Assembly: GCA_965221505.1 (NCBI GenBank)
Contig: CBDCSI010000001.1
Coordinates: 1,364,001 to 1,428,000, forward strand
Reading direction: 5' to 3'
DNA from: CAZPXZ01 sp965221505
GTDB lineage: Bacteria; Pseudomonadota; Alphaproteobacteria; Rhodobacterales; CAZPXZ01
Length of the DNA: 64,000 bases
The translations under genes were made by a program, and so were the position numbers. Position 1 is the stretch's first letter. Each line of letters begins with the position of its first letter. This document shows positions 1-9,682 of this stretch, piece after piece. The notes below the pieces were generated by a model, which was not told the DNA's origin, searched no databases, and saw only the letters and a list, made by a program, of their open reading frames with translations.

Positions 1-147
1 GACATGAAGGTTGGCCAGGGCGACGTCTCCGCCCGATACCGAGCGGAGCATGAAGTACCCGATCAGCGCCAGGAGGAACGCGAGTACGGGCAGTGTCCAG
101 TTGAACCGGCCGATTCGCCGCAGCAGGCCCGGACGCTCTTCCCACAC
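1..147 (-). CDS. rodA: Rod-shape protein RodA (MrdB), N-terminal fragment
   Basis: SEDS-family peptidoglycan glycosyltransferase that polymerises lipid II in the elongasome together with PBP2. Only the first 49 codons are in the window; the gene runs off the left edge. A GTG start at 147 gives VWEERPGLLRRIGRFNW, then a hydrophobic segment (residues about 18-33) and a Ser/Gly-rich loop, which is how RodA proteins normally begin. It starts 21 bp after the mrdA stop on the same strand, in the expected mrdA-mrdB order. The identity rests on this short stretch and on synteny. Confidence 0.75.
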   Translation of the reverse strand, partial: MWEERPGLLRRIGRFNWTLPVLAFLLALIGYFMLRSVSGGDVALANLHV

Positions 148-168
148 GGTTCGTTCCCGGGTCGGCGT

Positions 169-2025
169 TCAGCTGCGGGCGTCGTCGGCGAGCCAGTCGG
201 GGGCGAGGCCCGTCATGGCGTGCAGCAGGAGGTCGCGCGCGATCGGAGCCGCCGCGCGCCCGCCGCTGATGCCGTGTTCGACGACGACGGAAGCCGCGTA
301 TCTCGGCCGGTCGGCCGGCGCGAATCCCACGAACAGGGCGTGGTGGCGATACCTGCGCTCCAGTTCCTCCTGATCCTGCGACTCGCCGCTCTCGTCGCGC
401 TGGATGCGCCGTACCTGGGAGGTGCCGGTCTTCCCCGCCATGGCCAGCGAGGGTTCCTCGATGCGGGCCGCGTAGGCCGTGCCCTCGCGCTCGTTGCAGA
501 CTGCGAACATCGCGTCGCGAACGATGCCCAGATGTCGCGGATTGATCCCCAGCGGTTCCGCTTCCCTCGACGGCGCTCCGGGGTCGGGCAGGAACAGCCT
601 CGGTTCGACTCGCTCGGCGCCGTTCGCGATCCGGGCGGTCATGACCGCGAGCTGGAGCGGCGTCGAAAGGACGAACCCCTGACCGATGGCGGCGTTGAAG
701 GTGTCTCCCCTGCTCCATCGGGATCCGTGCAGGGACTGCTTCCAGGCTGGGGTAGGGACGACGCCTTCGAGCGGCGAGGTGGTCGAGACGTCGTGGGAGA
801 CGCCGAGTCCCAGCCGGCCGGCCATGTCTTCGATCTCCTCCATGCCGACGGCGTCGCCGGCGTTGTAGAACCAGACGTCGCAGGATTCGCGAATGGCGTC
901 GCGCAGATCGACGGTTCCGTGCCCGCCGCGCTTCCAGCATCGGAAGGTGATGTCGCCGAGTTCCTGGCTTCCCGTGCAGAACGTGCTGGATCCCGGATTG
1001 CGGACGCCTTTCTCGAGGGCTGCGAGCGCGACGACCATCTTGAAAGTCGATCCCGGCGGGTATCCTCCGGCCATGGCCCGGTCGACGAGGGGCCGTTCGG
1101 GGTTCTCGCGGAGCGCGTTCCACTGCGCGCCCGTGATTCCCTCGGCGAACAGGTTGGGGTCGAATCCGGGCGTCGAGAGCAGGCAAAGCAGATCGCCGCC
1201 TTGAACGTCCATGACGACGGCCGCGCCGGTCTCTCCGTCGAAACGCCTGGCGGCGTAGTTCTGCAGTCCCGCTTCCAGCGTGAGCCGAAGGTCGTCGCCG
1301 CGGAACGGGTTCCGGCGCCGCAACTCCCGTTGCGGGACGCCGAGCGCGTTCACCTCGTAGGCGACCAGGCCCGGGGTGCCGGCCAATCGCCCGTTTTCCC
1401 GAAGCTCGACGCCTCGTTTGCCGACCCGGAAATCCGGGTGGTTGACCAGGCGGCCCATCTCGGGGTTGTAAGCGACGTCCCGCTCCGCGATTCGCCCGAC
1501 ATATCCGACCGAGTGGCTGAAACTTTCCCGGAACGGGTAGTTTCGCACCCACCGCCGCTCGGCGCCGATCCCGGGAAGGCCCGGCGCGTTGGCGGCCACT
1601 CGGTCGACGGTATCGAGGTCGACGCTCCGGATGACGACCACGGTTCGCGTATCCGGCTCTTCCTCGATCTGACGCAGGGCCGCACGCCGCGCCTCTCTCG
1701 ACAGGGGCGCGATCTCGGCCAGCCTCATCAACGACAGGGCCGGATCCGGCGTCCGGTCGACATGCAGGACGATGGAGTGGATCGGACGGGTGTTGGCGAT
1801 CGCGCGACCGTTGCGGTCGAGAACCTCGCTGCGGGCCGGAGCGATCAGACGCGTACGAATGCTGTTCTCGGCCGCGATTTGCCGAAAGTCCGGCGACTGT
1901 CGGAGCTGCAGGTCGTTGGCGCGGTACACGAGCCCGCCGACGAGCAAGGCCTGCCCGCCGAGCAGGACGAGTTCGCGCCGGCTGAGAAGGCGCCGCTGAG
2001 CGTGGATGTCGTCGTCCGGGGGCAT
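169..2025 (-). CDS. mrdA: Penicillin-binding protein 2 (peptidoglycan transpeptidase)
   Basis: Class B PBP that cross-links new peptidoglycan during lateral wall growth; anchored in the inner membrane with its catalytic domain in the periplasm. 618 aa, normal for PBP2. The N-terminus has an SRRELVLLGG segment leading into one membrane helix (about 18-37); it resembles a Tat signal but is the usual anchor of alphaproteobacterial PBP2. The dimerisation domain follows, then the transpeptidase domain with STFK (catalytic Ser326, Lys329), SCD (381-383) and KTGT (532-535). All three active-site motifs are intact. The gene sits 6 bp after mreD and just before rodA, so the elongasome genes are probably co-transcribed. 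Confidence 0.95.
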   Translation of the reverse strand: MPPDDDIHAQRRLLSRRELVLLGGQALLVGGLVYRANDLQLRQSPDFRQIAAENSIRTRLIAPARSEVLDRNGRAIANTRPIHSIVLHVDRTPDPALSLMRLAEIAPLSREARRAALRQIEEEPDTRTVVVIRSVDLDTVDRVAANAPGLPGIGAERRWVRNYPFRESFSHSVGYVGRIAERDVAYNPEMGRLVNHPDFRVGKRGVELRENGRLAGTPGLVAYEVNALGVPQRELRRRNPFRGDDLRLTLEAGLQNYAARRFDGETGAAVVMDVQGGDLLCLLSTPGFDPNLFAEGITGAQWNALRENPERPLVDRAMAGGYPPGSTFKMVVALAALEKGVRNPGSSTFCTGSQELGDITFRCWKRGGHGTVDLRDAIRESCDVWFYNAGDAVGMEEIEDMAGRLGLGVSHDVSTTSPLEGVVPTPAWKQSLHGSRWSRGDTFNAAIGQGFVLSTPLQLAVMTARIANGAERVEPRLFLPDPGAPSREAEPLGINPRHLGIVRDAMFAVCNEREGTAYAARIEEPSLAMAGKTGTSQVRRIQRDESGESQDQEELERRYRHHALFVGFAPADRPRYAASVVVEHGISGGRAAAPIARDLLLHAMTGLAPDWLADDARS

Positions 2026-2031
2026 GGTTCG

Positions 2032-2550
2032 CTACCGGAACAACGCGCGAATCCGGACCGCCCTGATTCGCAAGCCGTGGCGCAACAGGACGGAGACCGG
2101 AAGGTAACTCGCCGTTGACCATGCGGCCTGGTGCAGCGTCCCCTGCAACAGCCCGCTCAGGGACAGACCCCCGGCGGGGATGACCGAGAGCGACAACAGG
2201 GCGGAGTGTGTCGCGCAAAAGGCGGCAAGGAGAATTCCGCGCCCGAGCGCGGTCTCCGACAGCGGTCCGGCGAGTCCGCCGCGGGCGGCTTCGCCGGCGA
2301 CGAGCAGCGCGAGCGCGCCCAGTCCCGGCACGCGTCCGAACAGAAGGTCGGCGAACAGTCCGACCGCAAACACCGCGGTCATGGATACGCGCTCGGGCCT
2401 GTGCGTCAGGAAGAAGAAGACGGGAACCGGCGTCAGGTCCGGGACCCAGCCGCCCCAGGCGCCTCCCGCGGGCATGCCGACCGAGATCAGCGCAAAGGCG
2501 CCTGCGATCGCCAGGAACCAGGCCGAATGCAACAGGTCGCGAGTCTTCAC
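2032..2550 (-). CDS. mreD: Rod shape-determining protein MreD
   Basis: Small integral membrane protein of the MreBCD elongation complex. 172 aa, of which nearly all is hydrophobic: helices are visible at about 10-30, 40-58, 60-75 and 80-130, with the motif GLFADLLFGRVPGLGALAL near the middle that is typical of MreD. The start codon overlaps the mreC stop by 4 bp (ATGA-type overlap), implying translational coupling. The mreC-mreD-mrdA order supports the call even though MreD sequences are poorly conserved. Confidence 0.9.
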   Translation of the reverse strand: MKTRDLLHSAWFLAIAGAFALISVGMPAGGAWGGWVPDLTPVPVFFFLTHRPERVSMTAVFAVGLFADLLFGRVPGLGALALLVAGEAARGGLAGPLSETALGRGILLAAFCATHSALLSLSVIPAGGLSLSGLLQGTLHQAAWSTASYLPVSVLLRHGLRIRAVRIRALFR

Positions 2551-3614
2551 CTCAGATTCCGCACCGCTGTACCCGCGGAGAACTCCGCGCCCAACGAGGG
2601 TCCGAACGGCTCCGACGACGCGCGTTCGCCCGGCGCGAGTACCGTCGGCGCCGGAATGGGACCCGGCGGCGAGGGAAGCGACACGCGCAAAAATTCGAGT
2701 CGGTCTCCCCGGCCCGCGTCGAGCCGAACGCGGCCGTCGGCAGACTCCACGCGGCCGACCAGAACGTTCCTCAGGAACACCCCGCCCGTGCCCGAGGTCA
2801 CCACGCGGGTGCCCTCGGCGAGCGGCTGGTCGTGCACGGGAAACTCGAGGATCGGGCGACCGGTGCCGTCGCCGGTGAGGATCGCCCGCGACCCCAGCGG
2901 TCCCACGCGAACCGGCACCCGGCTGTTCGGGTCGCTCAGCAGCAGGATGCGGCTTGCGCGCTCGCCGACTCCGATCACCCTCCCGACGAGGCTGTCTCCC
3001 ATGGTCACGGTCGCGCCTTCCGACACGCCGTGAACGGCGCCCGCATCGATCAGTATCGAGTGTCCGAACGGTCCGCTCGGCCCGCCGATCACGCGCGCGG
3101 TGAGGTACGGGCGCTCGACTTCGGGAAGGACGCCGAGTTGTCTTCGAAGCTGTGCGTTCTCGATTTCGAGCGCCTGGGCCCGGTTTCGCCAGTACTGCGC
3201 GGTTTCTTCTTCCAGACGGACCCGTTCCGCCGTGGCCTCGGAATCGAAGGCGGACACGGCGCGACGCAACGCCGACTCGGCTTCGCCGGAGACGGCGCTG
3301 ATCGCCCGGAGGGCAGGCGAGAAAAACTCCACGGTCCGGAGCGACGTCCGGTGCGAGACGTCGACGAACAACAAGGACGCGACCGTAATCACGACCCCCA
3401 GCGCGATCAGCGCCGCTAGCCCCGCGACCCGCATCGGGGTCCAGGCCGACCGCCGCGCGGAGTTCGAAACCGAACGCCTGTTGGACTTGTTCGCGATCAA
3501 GGGCTCGGCGCCTTCTGCGTCGACGAATTCGTGGGCCGGACGAGCTGCGGAGACTTGCCGAGTCGTCGCTGCTACAACCGGGACAAGCCTATACCGGAAC
3601 GGGCGATTCCTCAA
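2547..3614 (-). CDS. mreC: Rod shape-determining protein MreC
   Basis: Periplasmic scaffold protein of the elongasome that links MreB/MreD to the PBPs. 355 aa: a basic cytoplasmic tail, one membrane helix (about 62-84), a coiled-coil stretch (about 110-160, rich in E, R, A and L and ending in ENAQLRRQLG) and the two-lobed beta domain with GDSLVGRVIGVG and the SRVPVRVG-type segments. The listed TTG start at 3614 has no Shine-Dalgarno sequence and gives an unusually long 60-residue tail. A TTG at 3500 or the ATG at residue 61 could be the true start. It should have its own promoter because a large unrelated gene separates it from mreB. Confidence 0.9.
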   Translation of the reverse strand: MRNRPFRYRLVPVVAATTRQVSAARPAHEFVDAEGAEPLIANKSNRRSVSNSARRSAWTPMRVAGLAALIALGVVITVASLLFVDVSHRTSLRTVEFFSPALRAISAVSGEAESALRRAVSAFDSEATAERVRLEEETAQYWRNRAQALEIENAQLRRQLGVLPEVERPYLTARVIGGPSGPFGHSILIDAGAVHGVSEGATVTMGDSLVGRVIGVGERASRILLLSDPNSRVPVRVGPLGSRAILTGDGTGRPILEFPVHDQPLAEGTRVVTSGTGGVFLRNVLVGRVESADGRVRLDAGRGDRLEFLRVSLPSPPGPIPAPTVLAPGERASSEPFGPSLGAEFSAGTAVRNLR

Positions 3615-3790
3615 TTCGACGCGACCGAAAATCGCGATTTCGTCCGAAGTCTCGGCGGTGGGCGCCCGGGTGCCTGATTGCGCTACCCGGCGGTCGCGCC
3701 GTCAGGCGAACGGCGAATCGCGCCGCGCTGTCTGCCGGGGACCGGGCGGGAGGCAGACGGAGCTCGGCGCGACACGCCTGCTCCGGATTC

Positions 3791-6700
3791 TCAAAACCTC
3801 CGTTCGATCTCGAGCAAGACGCGGCTTTCCTCGACTTCGCTTCCGACCTTGCCGTGCTCGAACTTCAAGCTGGCGCCGACGCCCTTCCGATGCCCGTAGC
3901 TGATCCCGGCGCCGACGCGGCGCAATTCCGCCTCGTTCCTCGAGATTCGCGCTTCGAAGAACGGCGTCAGCACACCGCCGGACGAGGATCGGAGTCCGTA
4001 GCCCGTCCGCAGGAATGCGGACACGGACTCGTCGGCCTCCGCAAGGCGCGTCGGAGCGAGCGGGTCGTGACGCTCCAACACCCGGTCGAGCGTCGGTCCC
4101 GTATCGAGGCGAAGCGAGAGCGAGAGGCCGGTCCCGTCTGTCTTCGGGGTCAGGCTTGCGGTCACGCTTGCGCCCCACTCTTTCTTGCTCTCGGCGGAGT
4201 GCATTGCCAGCCAGCGGCCGTCCACGTCGAGGCTCAGCCGTGAGCGGGGCGCGGAGAGGCGCATTCCTCCCGCAAGTTCCAGCCCCGATCCGGTGATTCC
4301 GTCGCCGCCGTCCTTGCGTATCGCCACCATTCCGTGCGGCGCGATCGTGAGCGATTCGTCCGAAACGGTAATGGCGTCGCGTCGTGCCTCGATGCCGCCC
4401 CGAACGCGCCAGACCGAGGCCTTCTGACCTTCGAGCACGGTCCCCGACCGTCCGTCGGCGTCCAGGTTCACCGCTCCGGCGTCGGCCAGCGCGGAAAGCG
4501 AGAACCGGCCGAGCCGCGCGAGCGGAACGATTCCCTCGATCGATCCCGCTCTCATGTCCAGATCCGCCGTGGTCGATGCGCCGTCCGCGAAGCGGTGCTC
4601 CACGTCGCCTGTCCCGGCGCCCAGCAAGAAGCGGAACTCTCCGCCGTCTTGCAGCTTCACCCTGCCGTACGGCCAGAACGAGGTCAGCGACGTCTCGATC
4701 CTGCCCGTACCTGCGGCGTGGCTGTACTCGGCGTCGGCCCGGCTCTGCGAGACGGCAATTCCCGACATCAGCCGGCCGTGCAACTCCATGTCCAGGCCGA
4801 TCCAGGCGGCGTCCAGCGATCCGTCGTGATCGACTCCGTCCGATCGTCCTTCGAAATGGCTCCAATCGCCCCGGCCCCAGACCGTGAACTGCGAGTTTCC
4901 GCGCGCGGAATCGGCCGGGAGCAACGGCGCAGTGAACGCGCTGTTCCTGCGCAAGTCCCGTTCGTCGACGGAGGTGCCGACGGCGCCGTCACCGGCGACC
5001 CACGGATCGCTCCTGGACCACCGCTCGAGGCCTCTGTCGATCATTTGTCCGGTTCCGCCGATGCGGCGCCCTGCAAGTATCAGTTCGCCCCCGTCCGCTA
5101 TGGCGTCGAATCGGCTCCGGAGGACCGAAACGGCACCCGAAAGGATCGCGCTGCCGATTTCCGCGAGAGGAACGGTGGCACGGCGCCTTTGCGCCGAAGC
5201 CCGATCGCTTCGGTCGTTGTCGCGGACCGTGACGGTGGCGGTGTGGCGGGTGTCGTGTACCGAGTATCCGGCGCCGGACCTGACCGAAGCGACGATCCGT
5301 CCGTCCGTTTCCGCGACGCTGTCGTCCCGGGTTGCGACGGTCAACGTGCCGGAGCCGCCGGTGCCGACGGTTACGGTTTTCGTGCCCGTCCGTCCGCCCC
5401 CGGCGAAGCTGCCGTATTGCCATACCCTGACCCTCACCGAGATGCTGGCCGTCGGACCCGGCGACGCCGACAGCGTGAAGGTCGCGATGCCCCCCTCAGT
5501 GATGCCCGACTCGCTCGCCGCGATACTCACCACAGGGGTGCTGCCCGAGGCCGGCGCGTCGTTGTCGTTGACCGTGACGGAGGCGGTGTGATCGGTGTCG
5601 TCGACGGAGTAGTCCGTGCCGGCCCGGACCGCTGCCGTAATTTCGCCGCTCGCCTCGTCGGCGCCGTCGTCGTCGGTCTCGACCGTCAGCGTGGCGGAGC
5701 CTCCGGTACCGATCATGACGGTCTTCGTGCCGGTCTGGCCGAGCCTGGCGAAGCTGCCGCTCTCCGAGACCAGCACGTTGACCGCGATCGTCGCAGCCGG
5801 CGCGGGCGACGCCGAAAGCGTGAAAGTCGCGGTTCCGCCCTCGGTCAGACTTGATGCGCTCGCCGCGATACTCAACACAGGGGTGCTGCCCGAGGCCGGC
5901 GCGTCGTTGTCGTTGACCGTGACCGAGGCGGTGTGATCGGTGTCGTCGACGGAGTAGCCCGTGCCGGACTCAACCGCCGCCGTGATCGAGCCGCTCGCCT
6001 CGTCGGCGCCGTCGTCGTCGGTCTCGACCGTCAGCGTGGCGGAGCCGCCGGTGCCGATCGTGACGGTCTTCGTGCCCGTCTGGCCGCTCCGGGCGAAGCT
6101 GCCGCTCTCCGAGACCAGCACGTTGACGGAAATGTCCGCCGCCGGGGCCGGGGACGCCGACAGCGTGAAGGTCGCGGTACCGCCCTCGGTCACGCTGGAC
6201 GCGCTCGCCGTGACGCTCACCACCGGGTCGGTCGGCGTCGGATTGTCGTTGACGTTGACCGTGACGGTGGCGGTATGGTCGGTGTCGTCGACGGAGTAGC
6301 CCGTTCCGGACTGAACCGCTGCCGTGATCGAGCCGTTCGCGTCGTTGGCGCCGGCGTCTTCGGTCTCGACCGTCAGCGTGGCGGAGCCGCCGGTGCCGAT
6401 GGTGACGGTTTTCGTGCCGGTCTGGCCGCTCCTGGCGAAGCTGCCGGTCTCCGATACCAGCACGTTGACGGAAAAGTCGGCCGCCGGGGCCGGGGACGCC
6501 GACAGGGTAAAAGTCGCCGTTCCGCCCACGGTGACGCTCGACGCGCTCGCCGTGACGCTCACCACCGGGTCGGTCGGCGTCGGATTGTCGTTGACGTTGA
6601 CCGCGACGGTGGCGGTATGGTCGGTGTCGTCGACGGAGTAGCCTGTGCCGGACTGAACCGCTGCCGTGATCGAGCCGTTCGCGTCGTTGGCGCCGGCGTC

Positions 6701-9130
6701 TTCGGTCTCGACCGTCAGCGTGGCGGAGCCGCCGGTGCCGATGGTGACGGTTTTCGTGCCGGTCTGGCCGCTCCTGGCGAAGCTGCCGGTCTCCGATACC
6801 AGCACGTTGACGGAAATGTCGGCCGCCGGGGCCGGGGAGGCCGACAGCGTGAAGGTCGCAGTTTCTCCCACGGTGACGCGCGACGCGCTCGCAGCGACGC
6901 TCACTACCGGTGTGGTCGGCGCCGGCGCGTCGTTGTCGTTGACCGTGACGGTGGCGGTATGATCGGCGTCGTCGACCGAGTATCCCGCGCCGGCCCGAAC
7001 GGCGGCCGTGATCGAACCGCTCGCCTCGTCGGCGCCGTCGTCCTCGGTCTGGACCGTCAGCGTAGCGGAGCCGCCGGTTCCGATCGTCACGGTCTTCGTG
7101 CCGGTCTGGCCGCTCCTGGCGAAGTTGCCGCTCTCGGAGACCAGCACGTTGACGAAAATGTCGGCCGCTGGGGCCGGGGACGCCGACAGCGTGAAGGTCG
7201 CGATGCCCCCCTCGGTCACGCTCGAAGCGCTCGCCGCGACGCTTACCACCGGTGTGGTCGACGCCGGCGCGTCGTCGTCGTTGACCGTGACGGTGGCGGT
7301 GTGATCGAAGTCGTCGACCGAGTAGCCCGCGCCGGTCCGAACGGCGGCCGTAATCGAGCCGTTCGCCTCGTCGGCGCCGTCGTCCTCGGTCTCGACCGTC
7401 AGCGTGGCGGTACCGCCGGTTCCGATCGTGACGGTCTTCGTTCCGGTCTGGCCGCTCCGGGCGAAGCTGCCGGTCTCCGAGACCCGTACGTTGACCGATA
7501 TGCCGACGGTAGGCGCCGGGGACGCCGACAGCGTAAAGGTCGCGGTGCCGCCTTCGGTCACGCTCGACGCGCTCGCCGTGACGCTCACCACCGGGGTGGC
7601 CGACGCCGGCGCGTCGTTGTCGTTGACCGTGACGGTGGCGGTGTGATCGGTGTCGTCGATCGAGTAACCGGCGCCGGTCCGAATTGCGGCCGTGATCGAG
7701 CCGTTCGCCTCGTCGGCGCCGTCGTCTTCGGTCTCGACCGTCAGCGTGGCGGTGCCGCCCGCGCCGATCGTGACGGCCTTCGTTCCCGTCTGACCGCTCC
7801 TGGCGAAGCTGCCGCTCTCCGAGACTCTGACGCGAACCGAAATGTCGGCCGCCGGGGCCGGGGACGCCGACAACGTGAAGGTCGCGGTTCCGCCCTCGGA
7901 CACGCTCGACGCGCTCGCCGTGACGCTCACTACCGGAGTGTTCGACGCCGGTCCGTCGTTGTCGTTGACCGTGACGGTAGCGGTGTGATCGGTGTCGTCG
8001 ACCGAGTAGCTCGCGCCGGCCCGAATTGCGGCCGTGATCGAGCCGCTCGGCTCGTCGGCGCCGTCGTCCTCGGTCTGGACCGTCAGCGTTGCGGAGCCTC
8101 CGGTGCCGATCGTGACGGTCTTCGTGCCGGTCTGGCCGCTCCTGGCGAAGCTGCCGCTCTCCGAGACCTGCACGTTGACCGACATGTCGGCCGTCGGGGC
8201 CGGGGAGGCCGACAGCGTGAAGGTCGCGACGCCGCCCTCGGTGACGCTCGACGCGCTCGCCGTGACGCTCACCACCGGGGTGCCGGACGCCGGACCGTCG
8301 TTGTCGTTGACCGTGACCGAGGCGGTGTGATCGACGGCGTCGGGGGCGTAGCCGTTGCCGTTGCGAACCGTGGCGGCGATCGTACCGCTGGGTTCGTCGA
8401 CGCTGTCGTCCGCCGTCGTGACGAAGAGCGTTCCCGTGCCGCCGGTGCCGACGGTCACGCTCCTGGCTCCCGTCTGGCCGACCGTCGCGAAACTGCCGCT
8501 GTCGTCGACGTCCAGCATTACCGTCAGGTCGTGCAACGGGAGCGGCGACGCCGACAGCGTAAAGGTCGCGGTGTCGCCTTCCGTGACGGCCGCGGCGCTC
8601 GCCGTGACGCTTACGGTCACGGGCGGCGCCACCGTGACGGTCGCCGTTTCGGACAACGGGCTGTTGGGATCCGTGCTTGGCTGCGCGCTCTCGTCCTCGC
8701 ACGGTCCGCTGTACGCGCGCACTCGCACCTCGTACTCGACCGGGTCGAGCGCTACGCCGACGAAAGAGGGATTACCAACCGAGGTCGACTCGTCAATTAT
8801 CAACTGCCGCAGCTGTCCGCCGTCCGAACCGGTGAACCCCGGATCGAAGAACCCCCTGTTTGCGTCGTTCGGGAGCTCTTCCCATCCGTATAGCCACTCG
8901 GGCGCGGTCTTCTTCTTGTACAAGACCTCGAAGTGGGAGCGATGTCCGGTCAGCAAGCAAATCCCGTTCGTTTCGTCTTGCCAGTCCCAGGAGACCGTCA
9001 TACCGGCGTGCCTGGCTTCGACCGTCACGTTCTTGGGCGCCGTGGTTTGGGTGACGGCAGTCGCGGGAGCGGACACCACGACGGCCAGCACAAACGCGCT
9101 CAGCGCGGCGCAGGCGGCGTACGACTTCAT
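3791..9130 (-). CDS. Secreted Calx-beta repeat protein with C-terminal autotransporter-type barrel
   Basis: 1,779 aa. A Sec signal peptide (1-25, ending in APATA) is followed by an FN3-like domain (about 30-165) containing two cysteines (58 and 144). Ten tandem Calx-beta-type repeats of about 113 aa follow (about 165-1308; typical core VVSVTASASSVTEGG and ATFTLSASP, each ending in TATVTVNDND). After a linker, a C-terminal region of about 440 aa has alternating amphipathic strands and ends in Phe (LLEIERRF), as expected of an outer-membrane beta barrel recognised by the BAM complex. Most likely a surface-displayed adhesin-like type V protein; ligand unknown. The ATG has a GAGGAG Shine-Dalgarno 9 bp upstream. 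The gene lies between mreB and mreC on the same strand, which is abnormal for this locus. Confidence 0.9.
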   Translation of the reverse strand: MKSYAACAALSAFVLAVVVSAPATAVTQTTAPKNVTVEARHAGMTVSWDWQDETNGICLLTGHRSHFEVLYKKKTAPEWLYGWEELPNDANRGFFDPGFTGSDGGQLRQLIIDESTSVGNPSFVGVALDPVEYEVRVRAYSGPCEDESAQPSTDPNSPLSETATVTVAPPVTVSVTASAAAVTEGDTATFTLSASPLPLHDLTVMLDVDDSGSFATVGQTGARSVTVGTGGTGTLFVTTADDSVDEPSGTIAATVRNGNGYAPDAVDHTASVTVNDNDGPASGTPVVSVTASASSVTEGGVATFTLSASPAPTADMSVNVQVSESGSFARSGQTGTKTVTIGTGGSATLTVQTEDDGADEPSGSITAAIRAGASYSVDDTDHTATVTVNDNDGPASNTPVVSVTASASSVSEGGTATFTLSASPAPAADISVRVRVSESGSFARSGQTGTKAVTIGAGGTATLTVETEDDGADEANGSITAAIRTGAGYSIDDTDHTATVTVNDNDAPASATPVVSVTASASSVTEGGTATFTLSASPAPTVGISVNVRVSETGSFARSGQTGTKTVTIGTGGTATLTVETEDDGADEANGSITAAVRTGAGYSVDDFDHTATVTVNDDDAPASTTPVVSVAASASSVTEGGIATFTLSASPAPAADIFVNVLVSESGNFARSGQTGTKTVTIGTGGSATLTVQTEDDGADEASGSITAAVRAGAGYSVDDADHTATVTVNDNDAPAPTTPVVSVAASASRVTVGETATFTLSASPAPAADISVNVLVSETGSFARSGQTGTKTVTIGTGGSATLTVETEDAGANDANGSITAAVQSGTGYSVDDTDHTATVAVNVNDNPTPTDPVVSVTASASSVTVGGTATFTLSASPAPAADFSVNVLVSETGSFARSGQTGTKTVTIGTGGSATLTVETEDAGANDANGSITAAVQSGTGYSVDDTDHTATVTVNVNDNPTPTDPVVSVTASASSVTEGGTATFTLSASPAPAADISVNVLVSESGSFARSGQTGTKTVTIGTGGSATLTVETDDDGADEASGSITAAVESGTGYSVDDTDHTASVTVNDNDAPASGSTPVLSIAASASSLTEGGTATFTLSASPAPAATIAVNVLVSESGSFARLGQTGTKTVMIGTGGSATLTVETDDDGADEASGEITAAVRAGTDYSVDDTDHTASVTVNDNDAPASGSTPVVSIAASESGITEGGIATFTLSASPGPTASISVRVRVWQYGSFAGGGRTGTKTVTVGTGGSGTLTVATRDDSVAETDGRIVASVRSGAGYSVHDTRHTATVTVRDNDRSDRASAQRRRATVPLAEIGSAILSGAVSVLRSRFDAIADGGELILAGRRIGGTGQMIDRGLERWSRSDPWVAGDGAVGTSVDERDLRRNSAFTAPLLPADSARGNSQFTVWGRGDWSHFEGRSDGVDHDGSLDAAWIGLDMELHGRLMSGIAVSQSRADAEYSHAAGTGRIETSLTSFWPYGRVKLQDGGEFRFLLGAGTGDVEHRFADGASTTADLDMRAGSIEGIVPLARLGRFSLSALADAGAVNLDADGRSGTVLEGQKASVWRVRGGIEARRDAITVSDESLTIAPHGMVAIRKDGGDGITGSGLELAGGMRLSAPRSRLSLDVDGRWLAMHSAESKKEWGASVTASLTPKTDGTGLSLSLRLDTGPTLDRVLERHDPLAPTRLAEADESVSAFLRTGYGLRSSSGGVLTPFFEARISRNEAELRRVGAGISYGHRKGVGASLKFEHGKVGSEVEESRVLLEIERRF
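5205..8640 (-). repeat. Tandem array of ten Calx-beta domain repeats
   Basis: Ten in-frame units of roughly 340 bp encode domains with the shared pattern S-V-T-A-S-A-S-S-V-T-E-G-G near the start, GQTGTKTVTIGTGG in the middle and a DNDAP-type linker at the end. The central units are most alike; two neighbouring units at about 6,250-6,950 share the ETEDAGANDANGSITAAVQSG stretch almost letter for letter, a sign of recent duplication. The first and last units are the most diverged. Acidic residues in the loops (DDTDH, DND) fit the calcium-binding sites known from Calx-beta folds, but binding is inferred. Boundaries are approximate. Confidence 0.85.
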
Positions 9131-9427
9131 CTTGCCGACTCCTCGGGCAGAGTCCCGATACTCGCAAGCGCTCTCGGGACGATCCTGCTGGCTCGATCGG
9201 TCTCTTCGCCGCTCGCGACGGAAGCGCTCGCTCCGCAGGGCGGACCCTTTCGCGGCGACGTTCGAACGGGAAGGCGACGGAACGTGTTTTCGAGGATTCC
9301 TGCCGTCGGCCGTGAGGAAGCGGTTTCGTACTTTCGTGCACGAAACGGGCTGCGCGACAAGACCGACACACGCGGTTCCTGTGAAACGGTTGACACTCTA
9401 CCGTCTGCCTCTGCTCGTTTTTTCTTG

Positions 9428-9457
9428 ATCATACCATAGCGGCGGCACGGAAATCAA
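9428..9457 (-). promoter_or_regulatory. Candidate sigma-70 promoter of the Calx-beta surface gene
   Basis: On the minus strand TTGATT (9457-9452) and TATGAT (9433-9428) are separated by 18 bp in an otherwise AT-poor region. Transcription would start near 9420 and give a leader of about 290 nt before the ATG at 9130. The match is good for this GC-rich genome but is by eye only. Confidence 0.55.
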
Positions 9458-9682
9458 TGCCTTGGGGAAAATCGGACCGTGGTGCCGGAATTCGGATCGA
9501 TGCGCCCGGAAGGCGGCCGGATTCCCGCTCGCAGGGCTACGACCTCGGGCCCTGACCGCAAGTCGGAATTGGGGACGGTCCGAGACGCCGGGCAACGCCG
9601 TCCGCGCCGGCCGGCACGACCGGGCGCGAATCAAGGTCGAAGTCGGGACTCGCGCGCGATCGCGGGCGCGCTACGGCGTCGC

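Noticed and set aside
4..2118. Plus-strand open frame of about 700 codons over mrdA
   Set aside because: Antisense to mrdA, whose active-site motifs are intact on the minus strand. The plus-strand product has no recognisable domain and a Gly/Arg/Val-rich composition.
5933..8893. 986-codon plus-strand frame over the Calx-beta repeats
   Set aside because: Shadow of the minus-strand repeat gene; it repeats because the gene repeats. The product is Arg/Gly/Val-rich, and the opposite strand encodes a signal peptide, ten domains and a barrel.
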